64,000 bases of DNA, taken from assembly GCA_019359725.1 (NCBI GenBank), contig JAHHGR010000002.1, forward strand, positions 1 to 64,000, in the 5' to 3' direction. Shown here in pieces: positions 1 through 8,986 of the stretch. The notes under the pieces were generated by a model. The model made no database searches, was not told where the DNA came from, and saw only the letters and a program-made list of their open reading frames with translations. This DNA is from Aphanocapsa lilacina HA4352-LM1 (GTDB taxonomy: Bacteria > Cyanobacteriota > Cyanobacteriia > Gloeobacterales > Gloeobacteraceae). The position numbers and the translations under genes are program-made. Positions within the stretch are counted from its first letter, which is position 1. The number at the start of each line of letters is the position of its first letter.

Positions 1-1811
1 TCCAGCCGATGGCCTTCACGGTGATTCTGGCCCTGGTGGCCTCGCTGGTGCTGACGCTGTCGCTGGTGCCGCTGGCTTGCTACTTTGCGTTTTCCAAAAA
101 GCTTCCCGAGGAGCGCGAGACGCTGGTTATCCAGTGGCTGCGCCCGGGCTACGAAAAGGGTGTCACCTGGCTGATGGGCAAGTGGCTGCCGGTCTCGGCC
201 GTCTGCACGGCCATCTTTGTCGCCTCGCTGACGCTGGTGCCGCTGTTGGGTTCGGAGTTCGTCCCCAACCTCTCGGAGGGGTCGATGGTGATCAACATGC
301 GCCGCCCGCCCGCCGCCTCCCTGGATGAAGGTGCCCGCCAGACCAAAATTATCGAGAAGGCGGTTCAGGAGTTTCCCGAGGTGGTGACCGCCGTCTCCTT
401 CACCGGCCACCCGGAACTGGCCACCGACACCAACAAATCCGAAAACTCCGACATTCTGGTCATCCTCAAACCCCAAAAGGAGTGGAAAACCGCCAAGACC
501 CAGCCCGAGCTAGTCAAGAAGATTGAAAAGCGGCTCACCGGCATCGTGCCGGGGGTGACGGTCGCCTACACCCAACCCATCCAGCAGCGCGTCAACGAAC
601 TGCTCTCCGGCGACCGCCTCGACATTGCGCTTCGCATCTACGGCCCTGAGATCAACGAACTCGATCGCCTGGCAAACCAGGCCGCCGGGGTGATCAAAAA
701 GGTTCAAGGGGCGGCGGACGTGCGCGCCGAGACCGTGCGCGGCCTGCCGGTCTTCAATATCAAAGTCGATCGCCAGAGGCTCGCCCAGTACGGCATCAAC
801 GTGCGCGAGGTGCTCGACACCATCGAAGCGACCCGCGCCGGCAAGGTAGTAGGCACGATCTACGAAGGGCGCCAGCGCTTCAGTCTGGCGGTCAAGTTCG
901 ACGAGGACGCCGTGCGCGATCTGGAGGAAACCCGGCGCCTGCCGGTCTCCACCGAGGACGGCCGCATCGTGCCGTTGGGAGCGGTGGTCGACATCACCAC
1001 CAGCGACGGCATCGCCCAGATTTCGCACCGCGAGGGCGAGCGGGTGATCACCGTCGGTATGAACGTGCGCGACCGCGACCTGGGCTCCTTCGTTGCCGCC
1101 GCCCAGCAGGCGGTCGAGTCGCAAATCAGCGCCCCCAAGGGCTATCGGTTGGTCTGGGGCGGCCAGTTCGAAAATTACCAATCGGCCCTCTCGCGGTTGC
1201 AGATTCTCGTGCCCCTGGCGCTGGCTCTGATCTTTTTGCTGCTCTATAGCTCCTTCGGCAACCTGCGGCCGGGCATCTTGATCTTCCTCAATGTGCCCTT
1301 CTCGCTGGTGGGCGGTCTGGTGGCGCTTTACCTCAGGGGCATGCCGCTGTCGGTCTCGGCGGGGGTAGGCTTTATTACGCTCTTTGGCGTCGCGGTGCTC
1401 AACGGCATCGTGCTGGTCTCCACCATCCGCACCATGCAGGAGGCCGAGGGTCTGTCTGCTGAAAAGGCGGCCCTCAAAGGCGCCAAAGAGCGCCTGCGTC
1501 CGATTCTCTCGGCGGCCTTGCTCGCGTCGATCGGTTTTATTCCGATGGCCACCGCCACCAGTGCCGGGGCGGAAGTGCAGCAGCCGCTCGCCTCCGTCGT
1601 CATCGGCGGTCTCATCACCTGCACGTTCTTTACGCTGTTTGCCCTACCGGTGCTCTACCCAGTGATCTGCGGCGGTTCTTCTCCGGGCGGCAGCGTCCGC
1701 AAGAATTCCTCGCCGTGGGAGCGCCTGCAGAAGTTGTTCGGGCAGTACAGCGCCGCCCCGAAGCCGCGCCCCGGGATCGAGCCTGCCCGGGTGGAACCAC
1801 CCCCTGCTTGA
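1..1811 (+). CDS. Heavy-metal efflux RND pump, CzcA/CusA family, C-terminal part
   Basis: This is the last roughly 600 residues of an inner-membrane proton-driven cation exporter. The gene enters from the left edge in frame 3, so the methionine at base 9 is internal and the true start lies outside the window. Visible are transmembrane helices at the start (around residues 3-28 and 55-77), a periplasmic pore/docking domain (about 80-395) beginning with the HME-RND motif GSEFVPNLSEGS, and a closing block of five helices (about 398-555). The reading frame is intact to a TGA stop. It faces, tail to tail with a 3-bp gap, a TolC-like channel gene, so the two probably form parts of one tripartite pump. 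The adaptor protein would be expected upstream. The metal cannot be read from the sequence. Confidence 0.93.
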   Translation, partial: QPMAFTVILALVASLVLTLSLVPLACYFAFSKKLPEERETLVIQWLRPGYEKGVTWLMGKWLPVSAVCTAIFVASLTLVPLLGSEFVPNLSEGSMVINMRRPPAASLDEGARQTKIIEKAVQEFPEVVTAVSFTGHPELATDTNKSENSDILVILKPQKEWKTAKTQPELVKKIEKRLTGIVPGVTVAYTQPIQQRVNELLSGDRLDIALRIYGPEINELDRLANQAAGVIKKVQGAADVRAETVRGLPVFNIKVDRQRLAQYGINVREVLDTIEATRAGKVVGTIYEGRQRFSLAVKFDEDAVRDLEETRRLPVSTEDGRIVPLGAVVDITTSDGIAQISHREGERVITVGMNVRDRDLGSFVAAAQQAVESQISAPKGYRLVWGGQFENYQSALSRLQILVPLALALIFLLLYSSFGNLRPGILIFLNVPFSLVGGLVALYLRGMPLSVSAGVGFITLFGVAVLNGIVLVSTIRTMQEAEGLSAEKAALKGAKERLRPILSAALLASIGFIPMATATSAGAEVQQPLASVVIGGLITCTFFTLFALPVLYPVICGGSSPGGSVRKNSSPWERLQKLFGQYSAAPKPRPGIEPARVEPPPA

Positions 1812-1814
1812 GGT

Positions 1815-3122
1815 CTAGACATCGAGCGGTTCACCCACCGCCTTTTCGAGATTCGCCCAGGCCCCCTGGTAGGCCACCACCGCCTCCAGGTAGCTGTCGA
1901 GCACCTCCTGGGCCGCCTGCTGGGCAAGGACTACCTCGCCTAGGTCGCGCTTGCCCAGTTCGTAACTCAGTTGGGTCAGCTGTACCACGTCCTGGGCGGC
2001 GGGCAACAGCTGGTTGCGGTGGCGGCGCAGGCTCTCGCGGGCGTTGAGCAGCGCCCGGTAGGCCGTGCGCACCTCCACGGCGATCTGCAGCTTGAGCGCG
2101 TCGATCTGCAAGCTGCTCTGTTCGCCGACCAGTTCCGCCAGTTGCACTTCGCCTTGGTTGTTGTAGAAGACCGGCAGATCGATCCCCAGGCCCAGGTAGA
2201 CCCCCTGGGCCTGGGGATCGCTGTTGGTGCGCGTGGTAAACAGATACCCGGCCGCCACATCCACATCCGGGACGCGCTGGGCGCGGGCCAGATCCAGCCG
2301 GCGGCGGGCCACCTCCCGCTGTTGCTCGGCCGCCTGCAGATCTAAGCGGGCGCGGTAAGCCCGCTCCAGGAAGGTGGCCACCAGCGGCACGGGGGCGCCC
2401 GGCAAAGGAACCAGGGCAGTTTTTTCGAGCGACAGCTCAAATAGACCCAGATCGTCGATATCGAGCGTTTCTTCCGGATCGCGTCCCAAAAGACCACTCA
2501 GGGCAATCTGCGCCTGCTCGACGCGGCCGAGGGCCTCGGTCTGTTGGGTTTTGAGCCGGTTGACCTCCAGTTGGGTCTGCAGGGCGTCGGTTTTGGGCGA
2601 TTCGCCCGCTGCGCTGCGCTTGCGGGCCACTTCGAGCAGCCTTTGGGCGAGGCGCTCCTGCACTTCGAGGGCGCGGCCGCCGGCCTGGGCCGCGGCGAAC
2701 TGGGCGTAGGCTTTGCGCACCTGCGAGCGGATTTCAAAGCGTGTGGCGTTGTACTGTAAAAGGGCGAGGCGGTACTGGGCGTCAGCCAGGGCAAGGCGGG
2801 CCGACTGCTTGCCTCCTGTCTCGATTTTCTGAGAAAGCCCTACCGTCTGGGGGCTGCCGTCCTCGGTGTAGGCCGTGCCGACCCCCCAGTAGACGGTCAG
2901 TTGCGGGTTCGGAGCAGCCCCAGCGGCGGTGATCCCGGCCAGCCCAATGCCCAGGTTGCGCTGGGCAACCACCAGCTGCGGGTTGCGCAGTTCTGCCTGG
3001 CTGAGCGCCTGTCTGAGCCCAAGGGGTCCGCCCGCGGGCAGGACGCCCTGGGCAGCGGCGGGTAGGGCGTTTATCCCGGCCCACAGCAAAGCGATGCTGC
3101 TCAAATACAGACGGTGATGCAT
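1815..3122 (-). CDS. TolC-family outer membrane efflux protein (CzcC-like)
   Basis: The 435-residue product starts with a cleavable signal peptide ending near LPAAAQG (about residue 25). The body is long amphipathic helices with two homologous halves, each rich in Ala, Gln, Leu and Arg, as in OEP/TolC proteins. Phrases such as LRQALSQAELRNPQLVVA near residue 37 and AELVGEQSSLQIDALKLQ in the second half are typical of the family. It should form the trimeric outer-membrane exit duct for the RND pump encoded convergently next door. Length is normal for CzcC-like members. The start ATG is the only one that keeps the signal peptide. Confidence 0.9.
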   Translation of the reverse strand: MHHRLYLSSIALLWAGINALPAAAQGVLPAGGPLGLRQALSQAELRNPQLVVAQRNLGIGLAGITAAGAAPNPQLTVYWGVGTAYTEDGSPQTVGLSQKIETGGKQSARLALADAQYRLALLQYNATRFEIRSQVRKAYAQFAAAQAGGRALEVQERLAQRLLEVARKRSAAGESPKTDALQTQLEVNRLKTQQTEALGRVEQAQIALSGLLGRDPEETLDIDDLGLFELSLEKTALVPLPGAPVPLVATFLERAYRARLDLQAAEQQREVARRRLDLARAQRVPDVDVAAGYLFTTRTNSDPQAQGVYLGLGIDLPVFYNNQGEVQLAELVGEQSSLQIDALKLQIAVEVRTAYRALLNARESLRRHRNQLLPAAQDVVQLTQLSYELGKRDLGEVVLAQQAAQEVLDSYLEAVVAYQGAWANLEKAVGEPLDV

Positions 3123-3253
3123 CTTGATTGTCCCTGCTGAAGTGATTGAGGTTCATCTTCTCCGCACAGCCTGGTTGGGAAGCGTCGCATGGACGACTGC
3201 TGTGGCGGTTGTGCGGCTGATATCGTGTGGCCATCGGGCGCAGGCGGACGGCG

Positions 3254-4483
3254 ATGGAGCGATACCGGCAAGACAGGCGACTGTGGGTGGCCCTCGGTGC
3301 TCTCAGTCTGCTGATCGCCTTGCAGGCGACCGCCCGTGCCCAACTGGCGACGCTCTACCAGTTCGATGGACGGGGCGGCTCCTCCCCGTATGCGGGCATC
3401 GTCCAGGGCCGGGAGGGGCATCTCTACGGCAGCGCCACCACCGGCGGGGCCTACGGCAAGGGCACGCTGTATCGCCTGTCGGCTGCAGGCGAGTTCAAAG
3501 TCCTGCACAGCTTTCGCGGTAAGGAAGGCGCCCACCCAGTCGCCCGGCCGGCCATCACCCCCGACGGCTCCCTTTACGGCACCACCAGCGCCGGGGGAGT
3601 CGCCGGGCGCGGCACGCTCTACCGCAAAGCCCCGAATGGAGCGCTCACCACCCTGCACAGTTTTGAGAGCGACGACGGCGGCAATCCCTTCGCCAGTCTG
3701 CTTTTGGCCCGCGACGGCCACTTCTACGGCACCACCAGTTGCGTCGCTTCCCCGGGCCTGGGCACGATCTTCCGCCTCGCAGCGGACGGCCGCTTCAAGA
3801 CATTGCACACCTTCAAGCTCCAGGAAGGTTCCGACCCGTTCACCGGCCTGGTGGAAGGCAGTGACGGCCAGTTGTACGGCACAACGGTCTACGACGGACC
3901 CAACAACGGCGGCACGGTCTACCGCTTTTCGGCCGCGGCTGGCTTCTCAATGCTCCATGCCTTTCAAGACAGCGACAGCAGCACCGGCACAAGTCCCCGG
4001 GCTGCGCTGATGCTCGCGGGCGACGGCCATTTCTACGGCACCACCGTCGCCGGGGGCAGCTACGGCCTGGGCACGGTCTTCAAGTTGTCCCCGGAAGGGG
4101 AGATGACGACTCTGCACAGCTTCCGGGGCGTGGACGGCTCGCGGCCCTACGGCTCGCTCATCCAGGGCAAAGACGGCAGGCTCTACGGCACGACCGTCAA
4201 CGGCGGCAAGCCGTCGCTGATGGGCGGCAGCGCGGGCAAACTGTCGATCTTCGAGGACGGCGACGGCACGCTTTTTGCTCTCACCCTGGAGGGTCGCCTC
4301 AAGACGCTCCATGTCTTTGGTGGCGAGGACGGCTCCCACCCGGTCAGCACCCTGGTGCAGGGCACGGACGGTCACCTGTACGGCACCACCGCCCACGGCG
4401 GCCGGTCCAATCAAGGCACCGTCTTCAAGTTCGTCTTGCCGGGGGAGCGCTTTCCGGCCGCTTCCCGGGACAATCCGCCCTAG
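3254..4483 (+). CDS. GloVer-type tandem-repeat secreted protein
   Basis: After a signal peptide (hydrophobic stretch LWVALGALSLLIALQ, cleavage after RAQ) the protein is almost entirely seven copies of a roughly 45-residue repeat. Each copy has the pattern LYGTT..GG...GT.F.l...G...tLh.F.g.dG..P. This is the repeat used in proteins called choice-of-anchor tandem repeat GloVer-containing; the fold is probably a beta-propeller. The sixth copy carries an insert of about 15 residues. Function is unknown; surface or periplasmic location is inferred. I prefer the ATG at 3254 over the in-frame GTG at 3227 because it places the basic n-region directly before the hydrophobic core. It stands alone, with a porin gene 30 bp downstream on the same strand. 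Confidence 0.85.
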   Translation: MERYRQDRRLWVALGALSLLIALQATARAQLATLYQFDGRGGSSPYAGIVQGREGHLYGSATTGGAYGKGTLYRLSAAGEFKVLHSFRGKEGAHPVARPAITPDGSLYGTTSAGGVAGRGTLYRKAPNGALTTLHSFESDDGGNPFASLLLARDGHFYGTTSCVASPGLGTIFRLAADGRFKTLHTFKLQEGSDPFTGLVEGSDGQLYGTTVYDGPNNGGTVYRFSAAAGFSMLHAFQDSDSSTGTSPRAALMLAGDGHFYGTTVAGGSYGLGTVFKLSPEGEMTTLHSFRGVDGSRPYGSLIQGKDGRLYGTTVNGGKPSLMGGSAGKLSIFEDGDGTLFALTLEGRLKTLHVFGGEDGSHPVSTLVQGTDGHLYGTTAHGGRSNQGTVFKFVLPGERFPAASRDNPP

Positions 4484-4513
4484 AGTGGCTTCTGGCTTTC
4501 GGAGTGACCCGCT

Positions 4514-6244
4514 GTGCCGACCGGTGCGACAGCCCGATGGTGGGTTTGGTTGTGGCTGTTGGGCCTGTCCTGGTGGTGCCGGCCGGCCCACGCCCAGGCC
4601 TGGCCGGAGAGCGAACTGCGCGCTCCCAATGCCGTCTGGTCCCTGGCGGACGTGCCCCCCGGCGCCTGGAGCCGCACAAAACTGACCCAAATCGCCCAGC
4701 GGCTCGACCTGGCGCAGCCGCCGCGCTTCGAAGGCGACCGCCCCCTCAACCGGCTCGAATTTGCCGACTGGTTGCAGCGGATCCTGGCGGGGCTCGAAGC
4801 GCGTATCGCCTCCGAGGGCGCGGCACTCCCCGAGCCTGCCGATCTGGCGGTCCTTGAGCGCCTGCGCGTGGAATTTCAAGACGAACTGGGGGGAGCCGCC
4901 GATCGCCTGGGAAGCCTCGAAACGCGCCTCGGTGCAATCGAAGCCAATCTCTTGAGCCCCGTCACCAAGATGGACGGCTCGGTGGTGATGGGCATCTCCG
5001 GCGGCGTCGGTTGTCCCGGCTGTACGATTTTCTCGGGGACCGCCGAGGCAACTTACCCCTCCGCCGCCGCCCTGGGGGATGCGCTCGGCGCGGTGAGCAT
5101 TCCTATCCGGGCGGCCAACACCACGTTTGTTTCGCGCACCACCCTCAACCTGCGCACCACCTTCACCGGCCAGGACGAACTGCGGCTGCGGATGCGGGGG
5201 GTCACGGGCCAGGACATCAGCGCCGCGCTCGCAGGGATCGCGAGCGGCATCGGCGTGCTCATCTTCAGCGGTGGCCCCGACGCTACTTCCTTCGACGGCT
5301 CGACAGTGGGCATCAACACCAACGGCACCTCCAGTTTCACCATCGACGAAATTCGTTATATCTTTCCGCTGTTCAGCAACAATTTTCGGGTCTTCTTCGG
5401 TCCCCGACTGGAGATTTCCGAGTACCTCGACGCCAACAGCTTCGCCAACAGCGAAGAACTCGACTTCACCGGCGGGCTTACCACCAACAGCCCGCTGTTG
5501 ACCTTTGTTTTTTTTGGCCCCGGTGCGGGCTTCGACTGGGACATCTCCGAGACGTTCAGTTTGCGGGGCATCTATTTATCCACCAACGCCGGGGCGGCCA
5601 CCGGCGACGCCCGCCGCGACGTGAACCCCTTTGGAGCCCCCTACGGCAGCTACGGTGCGGGCGGGTTATTCGGCGGTGAATCGTCGCTGTTGGGCGAGTT
5701 CGAGGTGCGCCCCGGCCCTGCCGCCTCGGTGAAATTGCAGTTCGGACAACTCAACGAGCAAGGCGGCATCGTCGATACCCTGACGCTGCCCGAGACCATC
5801 CAGAACACCGTCACCCAGTCGCTGGGGGTGAACTTCGAATGGTCGATCATCCCGGCTTTCGCAATTTTCGGCCGCTACGGCTGGGGGACCACCGTGGTCT
5901 ATCCGGTGGCCGGCATCGACGAGCAGTTCACGGCGATCAGCCTCAACACCTGGCAGTTGGGCTTTACCCTGCCCAATCTCGGGGGCGACGGCAACGCCCT
6001 CGGCTTCACCATCGCCCAGCCGCTGCGCGTCTTTTCGGGCAGTGCCGTCGGTCTGGTGGGGCCAGGGGTGACGAGTTCGCTGGTGCCGAGCGGCACCGAG
6101 CGCGACTACGTGGTGTACTACCGCCACATGCTCACCGACCGCCTCAGCCTCACACCGATACTGCAATTTATCGAGCAGCCGGTCCATTCCAGCCGCAGCA
6201 ACGGCCTGGCGGTCGGTATCCTGCGGGCGGTCTTCAGTTTTTGA
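4514..6244 (+). CDS. SLH-domain porin, OprB/iron-uptake porin type
   Basis: The 576-residue product begins with a Trp-rich signal peptide ending AHAQ. A degenerate S-layer-homology segment follows (about residues 38-90, with the RPLNRLEFADWL motif), then a short coiled coil (about 100-150) and a long beta-barrel region rich in alternating aromatic residues. It ends in a C-terminal phenylalanine (AVFSF), the usual outer-membrane-protein signature. This is the architecture of cyanobacterial outer-membrane porins, in which the SLH part binds the cell wall. A second family member is at 40133-41968. Translation starts at a GTG; no in-frame ATG precedes the signal peptide. Substrate is unknown; iron uptake is only the family label. 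Confidence 0.88.
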   Translation: MPTGATARWWVWLWLLGLSWWCRPAHAQAWPESELRAPNAVWSLADVPPGAWSRTKLTQIAQRLDLAQPPRFEGDRPLNRLEFADWLQRILAGLEARIASEGAALPEPADLAVLERLRVEFQDELGGAADRLGSLETRLGAIEANLLSPVTKMDGSVVMGISGGVGCPGCTIFSGTAEATYPSAAALGDALGAVSIPIRAANTTFVSRTTLNLRTTFTGQDELRLRMRGVTGQDISAALAGIASGIGVLIFSGGPDATSFDGSTVGINTNGTSSFTIDEIRYIFPLFSNNFRVFFGPRLEISEYLDANSFANSEELDFTGGLTTNSPLLTFVFFGPGAGFDWDISETFSLRGIYLSTNAGAATGDARRDVNPFGAPYGSYGAGGLFGGESSLLGEFEVRPGPAASVKLQFGQLNEQGGIVDTLTLPETIQNTVTQSLGVNFEWSIIPAFAIFGRYGWGTTVVYPVAGIDEQFTAISLNTWQLGFTLPNLGGDGNALGFTIAQPLRVFSGSAVGLVGPGVTSSLVPSGTERDYVVYYRHMLTDRLSLTPILQFIEQPVHSSRSNGLAVGILRAVFSF

Positions 6245-6278
6245 CAACTGCAGAGTGCACTCCATTTCCCCCTGATAG

Positions 6279-6821
6279 CTATTCTTTGAACACATCGTCG
6301 AGCGGGATTTCGAGAGCGTCGATGAATTTTGTCCAGAAGTTGAGGGTGCTGATTACCGCCGTCAGTTCGACGATGTCCCCTTCGCCGTAGTGGGCTTTGA
6401 GCCGCTCGAACAGTGGCTCGGTGACCATTGTGGACGGCACGGTGATCCGCTCGGCGTATTCGAGGGCGACTTTTTCGGCCTCCGAGTACAGGTCACTGGT
6501 GGCGTAGCGGGGGAGGACGTGGATTTTTTCCTCGGCGGTGCCCTGTTTGTGGAGCATGTACGTATGCATTGGCACGCAGTAGTTGCGGCAGCTGTTGATC
6601 TGGGCGATGCGCAGGCTGATCAGTTCTTTGAGTTCGTCAGAAATCGTGTCGCTGTGGGTGTGGATCGCTCCATACAGATTCATCACCGCCCGCATCACCT
6701 GGGGCCGGTGGGCCAGCACTTTGAGCGGGTTCAGCTCGGTGCCGTACTGCTTTTTGAGGGCGTCGTAGACAGTCTTCAGTTGCTTGTCGGCGCTTTCCGG
6801 CTCGATGGGTGAAATCCGCAT
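6279..6821 (-). CDS. Carboxymuconolactone decarboxylase / AhpD-like protein
   Basis: A 180-residue helical protein of the CMD/AhpD superfamily. The signature lies around residues 80-105: an [11 protein letters not shown] helix followed by [10 protein letters not shown]. In typical AhpD-like peroxidase-coupled enzymes the two cysteines are spaced C-x2-C; here I read C-x3-C before the histidine, and the DNA confirms the extra codon. The protein could still act in peroxide or thiol chemistry, but this is uncertain. The ATG at 6821 is chosen because the longer frame upstream gives a Pro/Arg-rich, unlikely N-terminus overlapping the divergent TatD promoter region. It is convergent with the porin gene. 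Confidence 0.8.
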   Translation of the reverse strand: MRISPIEPESADKQLKTVYDALKKQYGTELNPLKVLAHRPQVMRAVMNLYGAIHTHSDTISDELKELISLRIAQINSCRNYCVPMHTYMLHKQGTAEEKIHVLPRYATSDLYSEAEKVALEYAERITVPSTMVTEPLFERLKAHYGEGDIVELTAVISTLNFWTKFIDALEIPLDDVFKE

Positions 6822-6936
6822 GGCTAAATGTACTTCCAGAACAAAAAGCTTCCTCATCGTACCGTGCCCCCGGCGCGGCGGTCGCGGCGGGGCGGGCGGC
6901 AAAGTTAGGATTGTGAAGAACGGTCAAGGGCAAACC

Positions 6937-7728
6937 ATGGCGACGCTGAGCGGCCTGATCGACACCCACGTCCATATCAACTACGAAAATTTTGCCGCCG
7001 ACCTGGAGGCGGTCGCCCACAACTGGCGCGCGGCGGGGGTCGTGCAATTGGTACACGCCTGCGTCAAACCGGAGGATTTTCCGGGCATGCAGGCTTTGGC
7101 CGACCGCTACCCGGAGGTGTTCCTGGCGGTGGGGCTCCACCCGCTCGATGTCGAGCGGCGCTGGGACGAGGCCCTCTGCGACCGCATCCGCGAGCATGCC
7201 CGTTCAGATAAACGGGTGGTAGCCATCGGCGAGACCGGCCTCGATTTTTTTAAAGCCGACAATGCCGAGGAGCAGGAGCGGGCCTTTCGCGATCAGATCG
7301 CCATCGCCCAGGAGCTGGACCTGCCGGTGATCATCCACTGTCGCGATGCGGCGATGGCCACCCGGCGCCTTCTCGAAGCGGTCGGGCCGGTGCGGGGAGT
7401 GATGCACTGCTGGGGCGGCACGCCCGAGGAGACCCGCTGGTTTGTCGAACTGGGCATGTTTGTCAGCTTCAGTGGCATCGTCACCTTCAAAAACGCCGCC
7501 CTGCTGCAGCAGGCGGTGGGGGTGGTGCCCGACGAACTATTGCTGGTGGAGACCGATTGTCCTTTCCTGGCACCGGTGCCTAAGCGCGGTAAGCGCAACG
7601 AGCCTGCCTACGTCGCCCACGTCGCTGAGAAAGTGGCCGAGTTGCGCAGCAAAACTCCAGAAGCAATTGCCCGGTTGACCGCTGCCAACGCCCGGCGTCT
7701 ATTTCGCCTGCCGGTGCCTGCGGTTTAA
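6937..7728 (+). CDS. tatD: TatD-family metal-dependent deoxyribonuclease
   Basis: A 263-residue TIM-barrel hydrolase. All metal-ligand motifs are present: DTHVHIN at the N-terminus (the HxH pair), GETGLDF, IHCRDA, MHCWGG and TDCPFLAP near the C-terminus. It is a 3'-5' exonuclease family with two metal ions, linked to DNA quality control. The ATG at 6937 begins directly before the first beta strand, so the longer in-frame extension upstream is not used. The last four bases overlap the end of the convergent coiled-coil gene at 7725. Confidence 0.92.
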   Translation: MATLSGLIDTHVHINYENFAADLEAVAHNWRAAGVVQLVHACVKPEDFPGMQALADRYPEVFLAVGLHPLDVERRWDEALCDRIREHARSDKRVVAIGETGLDFFKADNAEEQERAFRDQIAIAQELDLPVIIHCRDAAMATRRLLEAVGPVRGVMHCWGGTPEETRWFVELGMFVSFSGIVTFKNAALLQQAVGVVPDELLLVETDCPFLAPVPKRGKRNEPAYVAHVAEKVAELRSKTPEAIARLTAANARRLFRLPVPAV

Positions 7729-8105
7729 CTTGCAGGAGGACGCTCGCTGCCGGCCTGCCGCTTGAGCTGTTCGCGTGCGTCGTCGATTTCTTCAAATTCG
7801 GCGTCGGTGACCCCGTCGTCTTTTTGAACCTGCCGCTTAAGGGCCGCCAGTGCGTCGTCGATCTCCAGTTCGGCGAAACGTTCCTCGGTGAGCAGTTCGT
7901 CGCGCTGCTTCCAGAGGGCGCGCGCCCGCTCGGTCAGCTCAGCAATGCGCTGCTCGGCCTGGCTCGCCATATCCGGGCGACTTTGCTGCTTGGCCAGCTG
8001 CACGTAACCCTGCCACTTCTGCATTTCCTTGGACAGTTCGGTGAGCTGCTGTTTGATGCGGATGGCGAGGGCGCGGCGCGCGACCTGTTCTTCGCTGAGG
8101 GCCAT
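7725..8105 (-). CDS. Coiled-coil hypothetical protein (TIGR04376-like)
   Basis: A 126-residue, highly charged, almost wholly helical protein with heptad patterning and no membrane segment or signal peptide. The segment around residues 27-75 ([20 protein letters not shown] and following) resembles the cyanobacterial TIGR04376 coiled-coil family as I remember it; this resemblance is from memory. It overlaps the tatD stop by four bases tail to tail and is followed, in the sense of its own transcription, by no gene. The DUF2470 gene lies 11 bp upstream of its start on the same strand, so the two are probably co-transcribed. Function unknown. Confidence 0.75.
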   Translation of the reverse strand: MALSEEQVARRALAIRIKQQLTELSKEMQKWQGYVQLAKQQSRPDMASQAEQRIAELTERARALWKQRDELLTEERFAELEIDDALAALKRQVQKDDGVTDAEFEEIDDAREQLKRQAGSERPPAS

Positions 8106-8116
8106 GGCGCGCTACC

Positions 8117-8413
8117 TCAGATAGGTTGGCCGGCAAGACGGGCGCGGCCCGTCTTGACCATGGCAATCAGCGTCTGATGCGCGTCCTCGGCGTCTTTGAG
8201 GGGCCGCTCGAAGGTGACGCGAACCGGTACCTGGGCATCTTTGTCACTCACCAGCAAATTCATGCCCTCCGCGTCGATCGACAGCATCCGGGCTGCTTCA
8301 CAGTCGGCAGCACCGCCGAAAACCCGGGCATAGAGGGCGACGGCGTCGCCGTGATCTTCGTTCATGTGCCTGCAGATCCGTTCGCTAATCTGGGCGCTGA
8401 AAGCATCGGACAT
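8117..8413 (-). CDS. DUF2470-domain protein
   Basis: A 98-residue protein matching the DUF2470 fold found at the C-terminus of HugZ-like heme-utilisation and pyridoxamine-oxidase-like proteins, here free-standing. The recognisable parts are ICRHMNEDHGDAVALYAR near the start and the hydrophobic SIDAEGMNLLV strand in the middle. The start at 8413 has a GGGAG box about seven bases upstream; an ATG four codons earlier (8425) is also possible. In cyanobacteria and plants stand-alone DUF2470 proteins are tied to tetrapyrrole handling, but nothing here proves this. Confidence 0.8.
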   Translation of the reverse strand: MSDAFSAQISERICRHMNEDHGDAVALYARVFGGAADCEAARMLSIDAEGMNLLVSDKDAQVPVRVTFERPLKDAEDAHQTLIAMVKTGRARLAGQPI

Positions 8414-8531
8414 GGCGGCTCCCATCGAGGCGTTTTTATCGTAGCGTCTTGCCGGGGCAGTGGTTTGCCCAAAAACACGGCAACAGGCGGACAGGTTGAT
8501 ATGATCTCGGCATTCACTTGCCAGGTGCTCT

Positions 8532-8978
8532 ATGGTAGCCAGTGGAACCTCTTCCCCCGGCGAGCAGATCGTCGTACAGCTCGCCGCCCGCCTCGGTATT
8601 CCCCAACCGGTGGCCGTCGCCGCCGCCGGGTCGGCCTTTCAATTTCTGGGCCAGCAACTGGAGGCAGGAACGTTTGACGCGCTGATCGATCGTTTTCCGG
8701 CGGCCCGCGGTTGGATCGAGCAGGCCCTGCTCGTCGAAAGGCAAAAAGAAGAATCGTCCTTCCTGGGCGGCGTGGTGGGCAAAGTGGCGGGGGCCGTCGG
8801 CGGCCTGGGAGGGGTCGGGGCTGCCGCCCAACTGTTTGCCCGCCTTGCTCAGGTGGGTGTGCCCGCCGACAAACTCGACGACTTTGTGCCCACCTTCAGC
8901 AACGTACTCGAGGAGAACCTGCCTGCGGATCTTTTTCAAGTGATCAAAGGCAAACTACCCGGCCTGCCCGGCAGTTGA
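8532..8978 (+). CDS. DUF2780-like hypothetical protein
   Basis: A 148-residue soluble protein. It has a helical N-terminal half, a glycine-rich stretch in the middle (GGVVGKVAGAVGGLGGVG, about residues 78-96) and a C-terminal helix with PADKLDDFVPTFSNVL. This resembles the VcgC/VcgE-type DUF2780 family, where a helical bundle ends in a similar LxxFVPxxxxxL motif. No signal peptide is visible. It stands alone between a divergent DUF2470 gene and a convergent CAP-domain lipoprotein. The family call is tentative. Confidence 0.65.
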   Translation: MVASGTSSPGEQIVVQLAARLGIPQPVAVAAAGSAFQFLGQQLEAGTFDALIDRFPAARGWIEQALLVERQKEESSFLGGVVGKVAGAVGGLGGVGAAAQLFARLAQVGVPADKLDDFVPTFSNVLEENLPADLFQVIKGKLPGLPGS

Positions 8979-8986
8979 AACCGTCT

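Noticed and set aside
1815-3122. Considered whether the TolC-like gene could be transcribed with the RND gene as one operon
   Set aside because: They are on opposite strands, tail to tail, so they cannot share a transcript.
6252-6264. Palindrome GAGTGCACTC between the porin and AhpD-like genes
   Set aside because: Only ten bases with no T-run; too short to call a terminator or operator.
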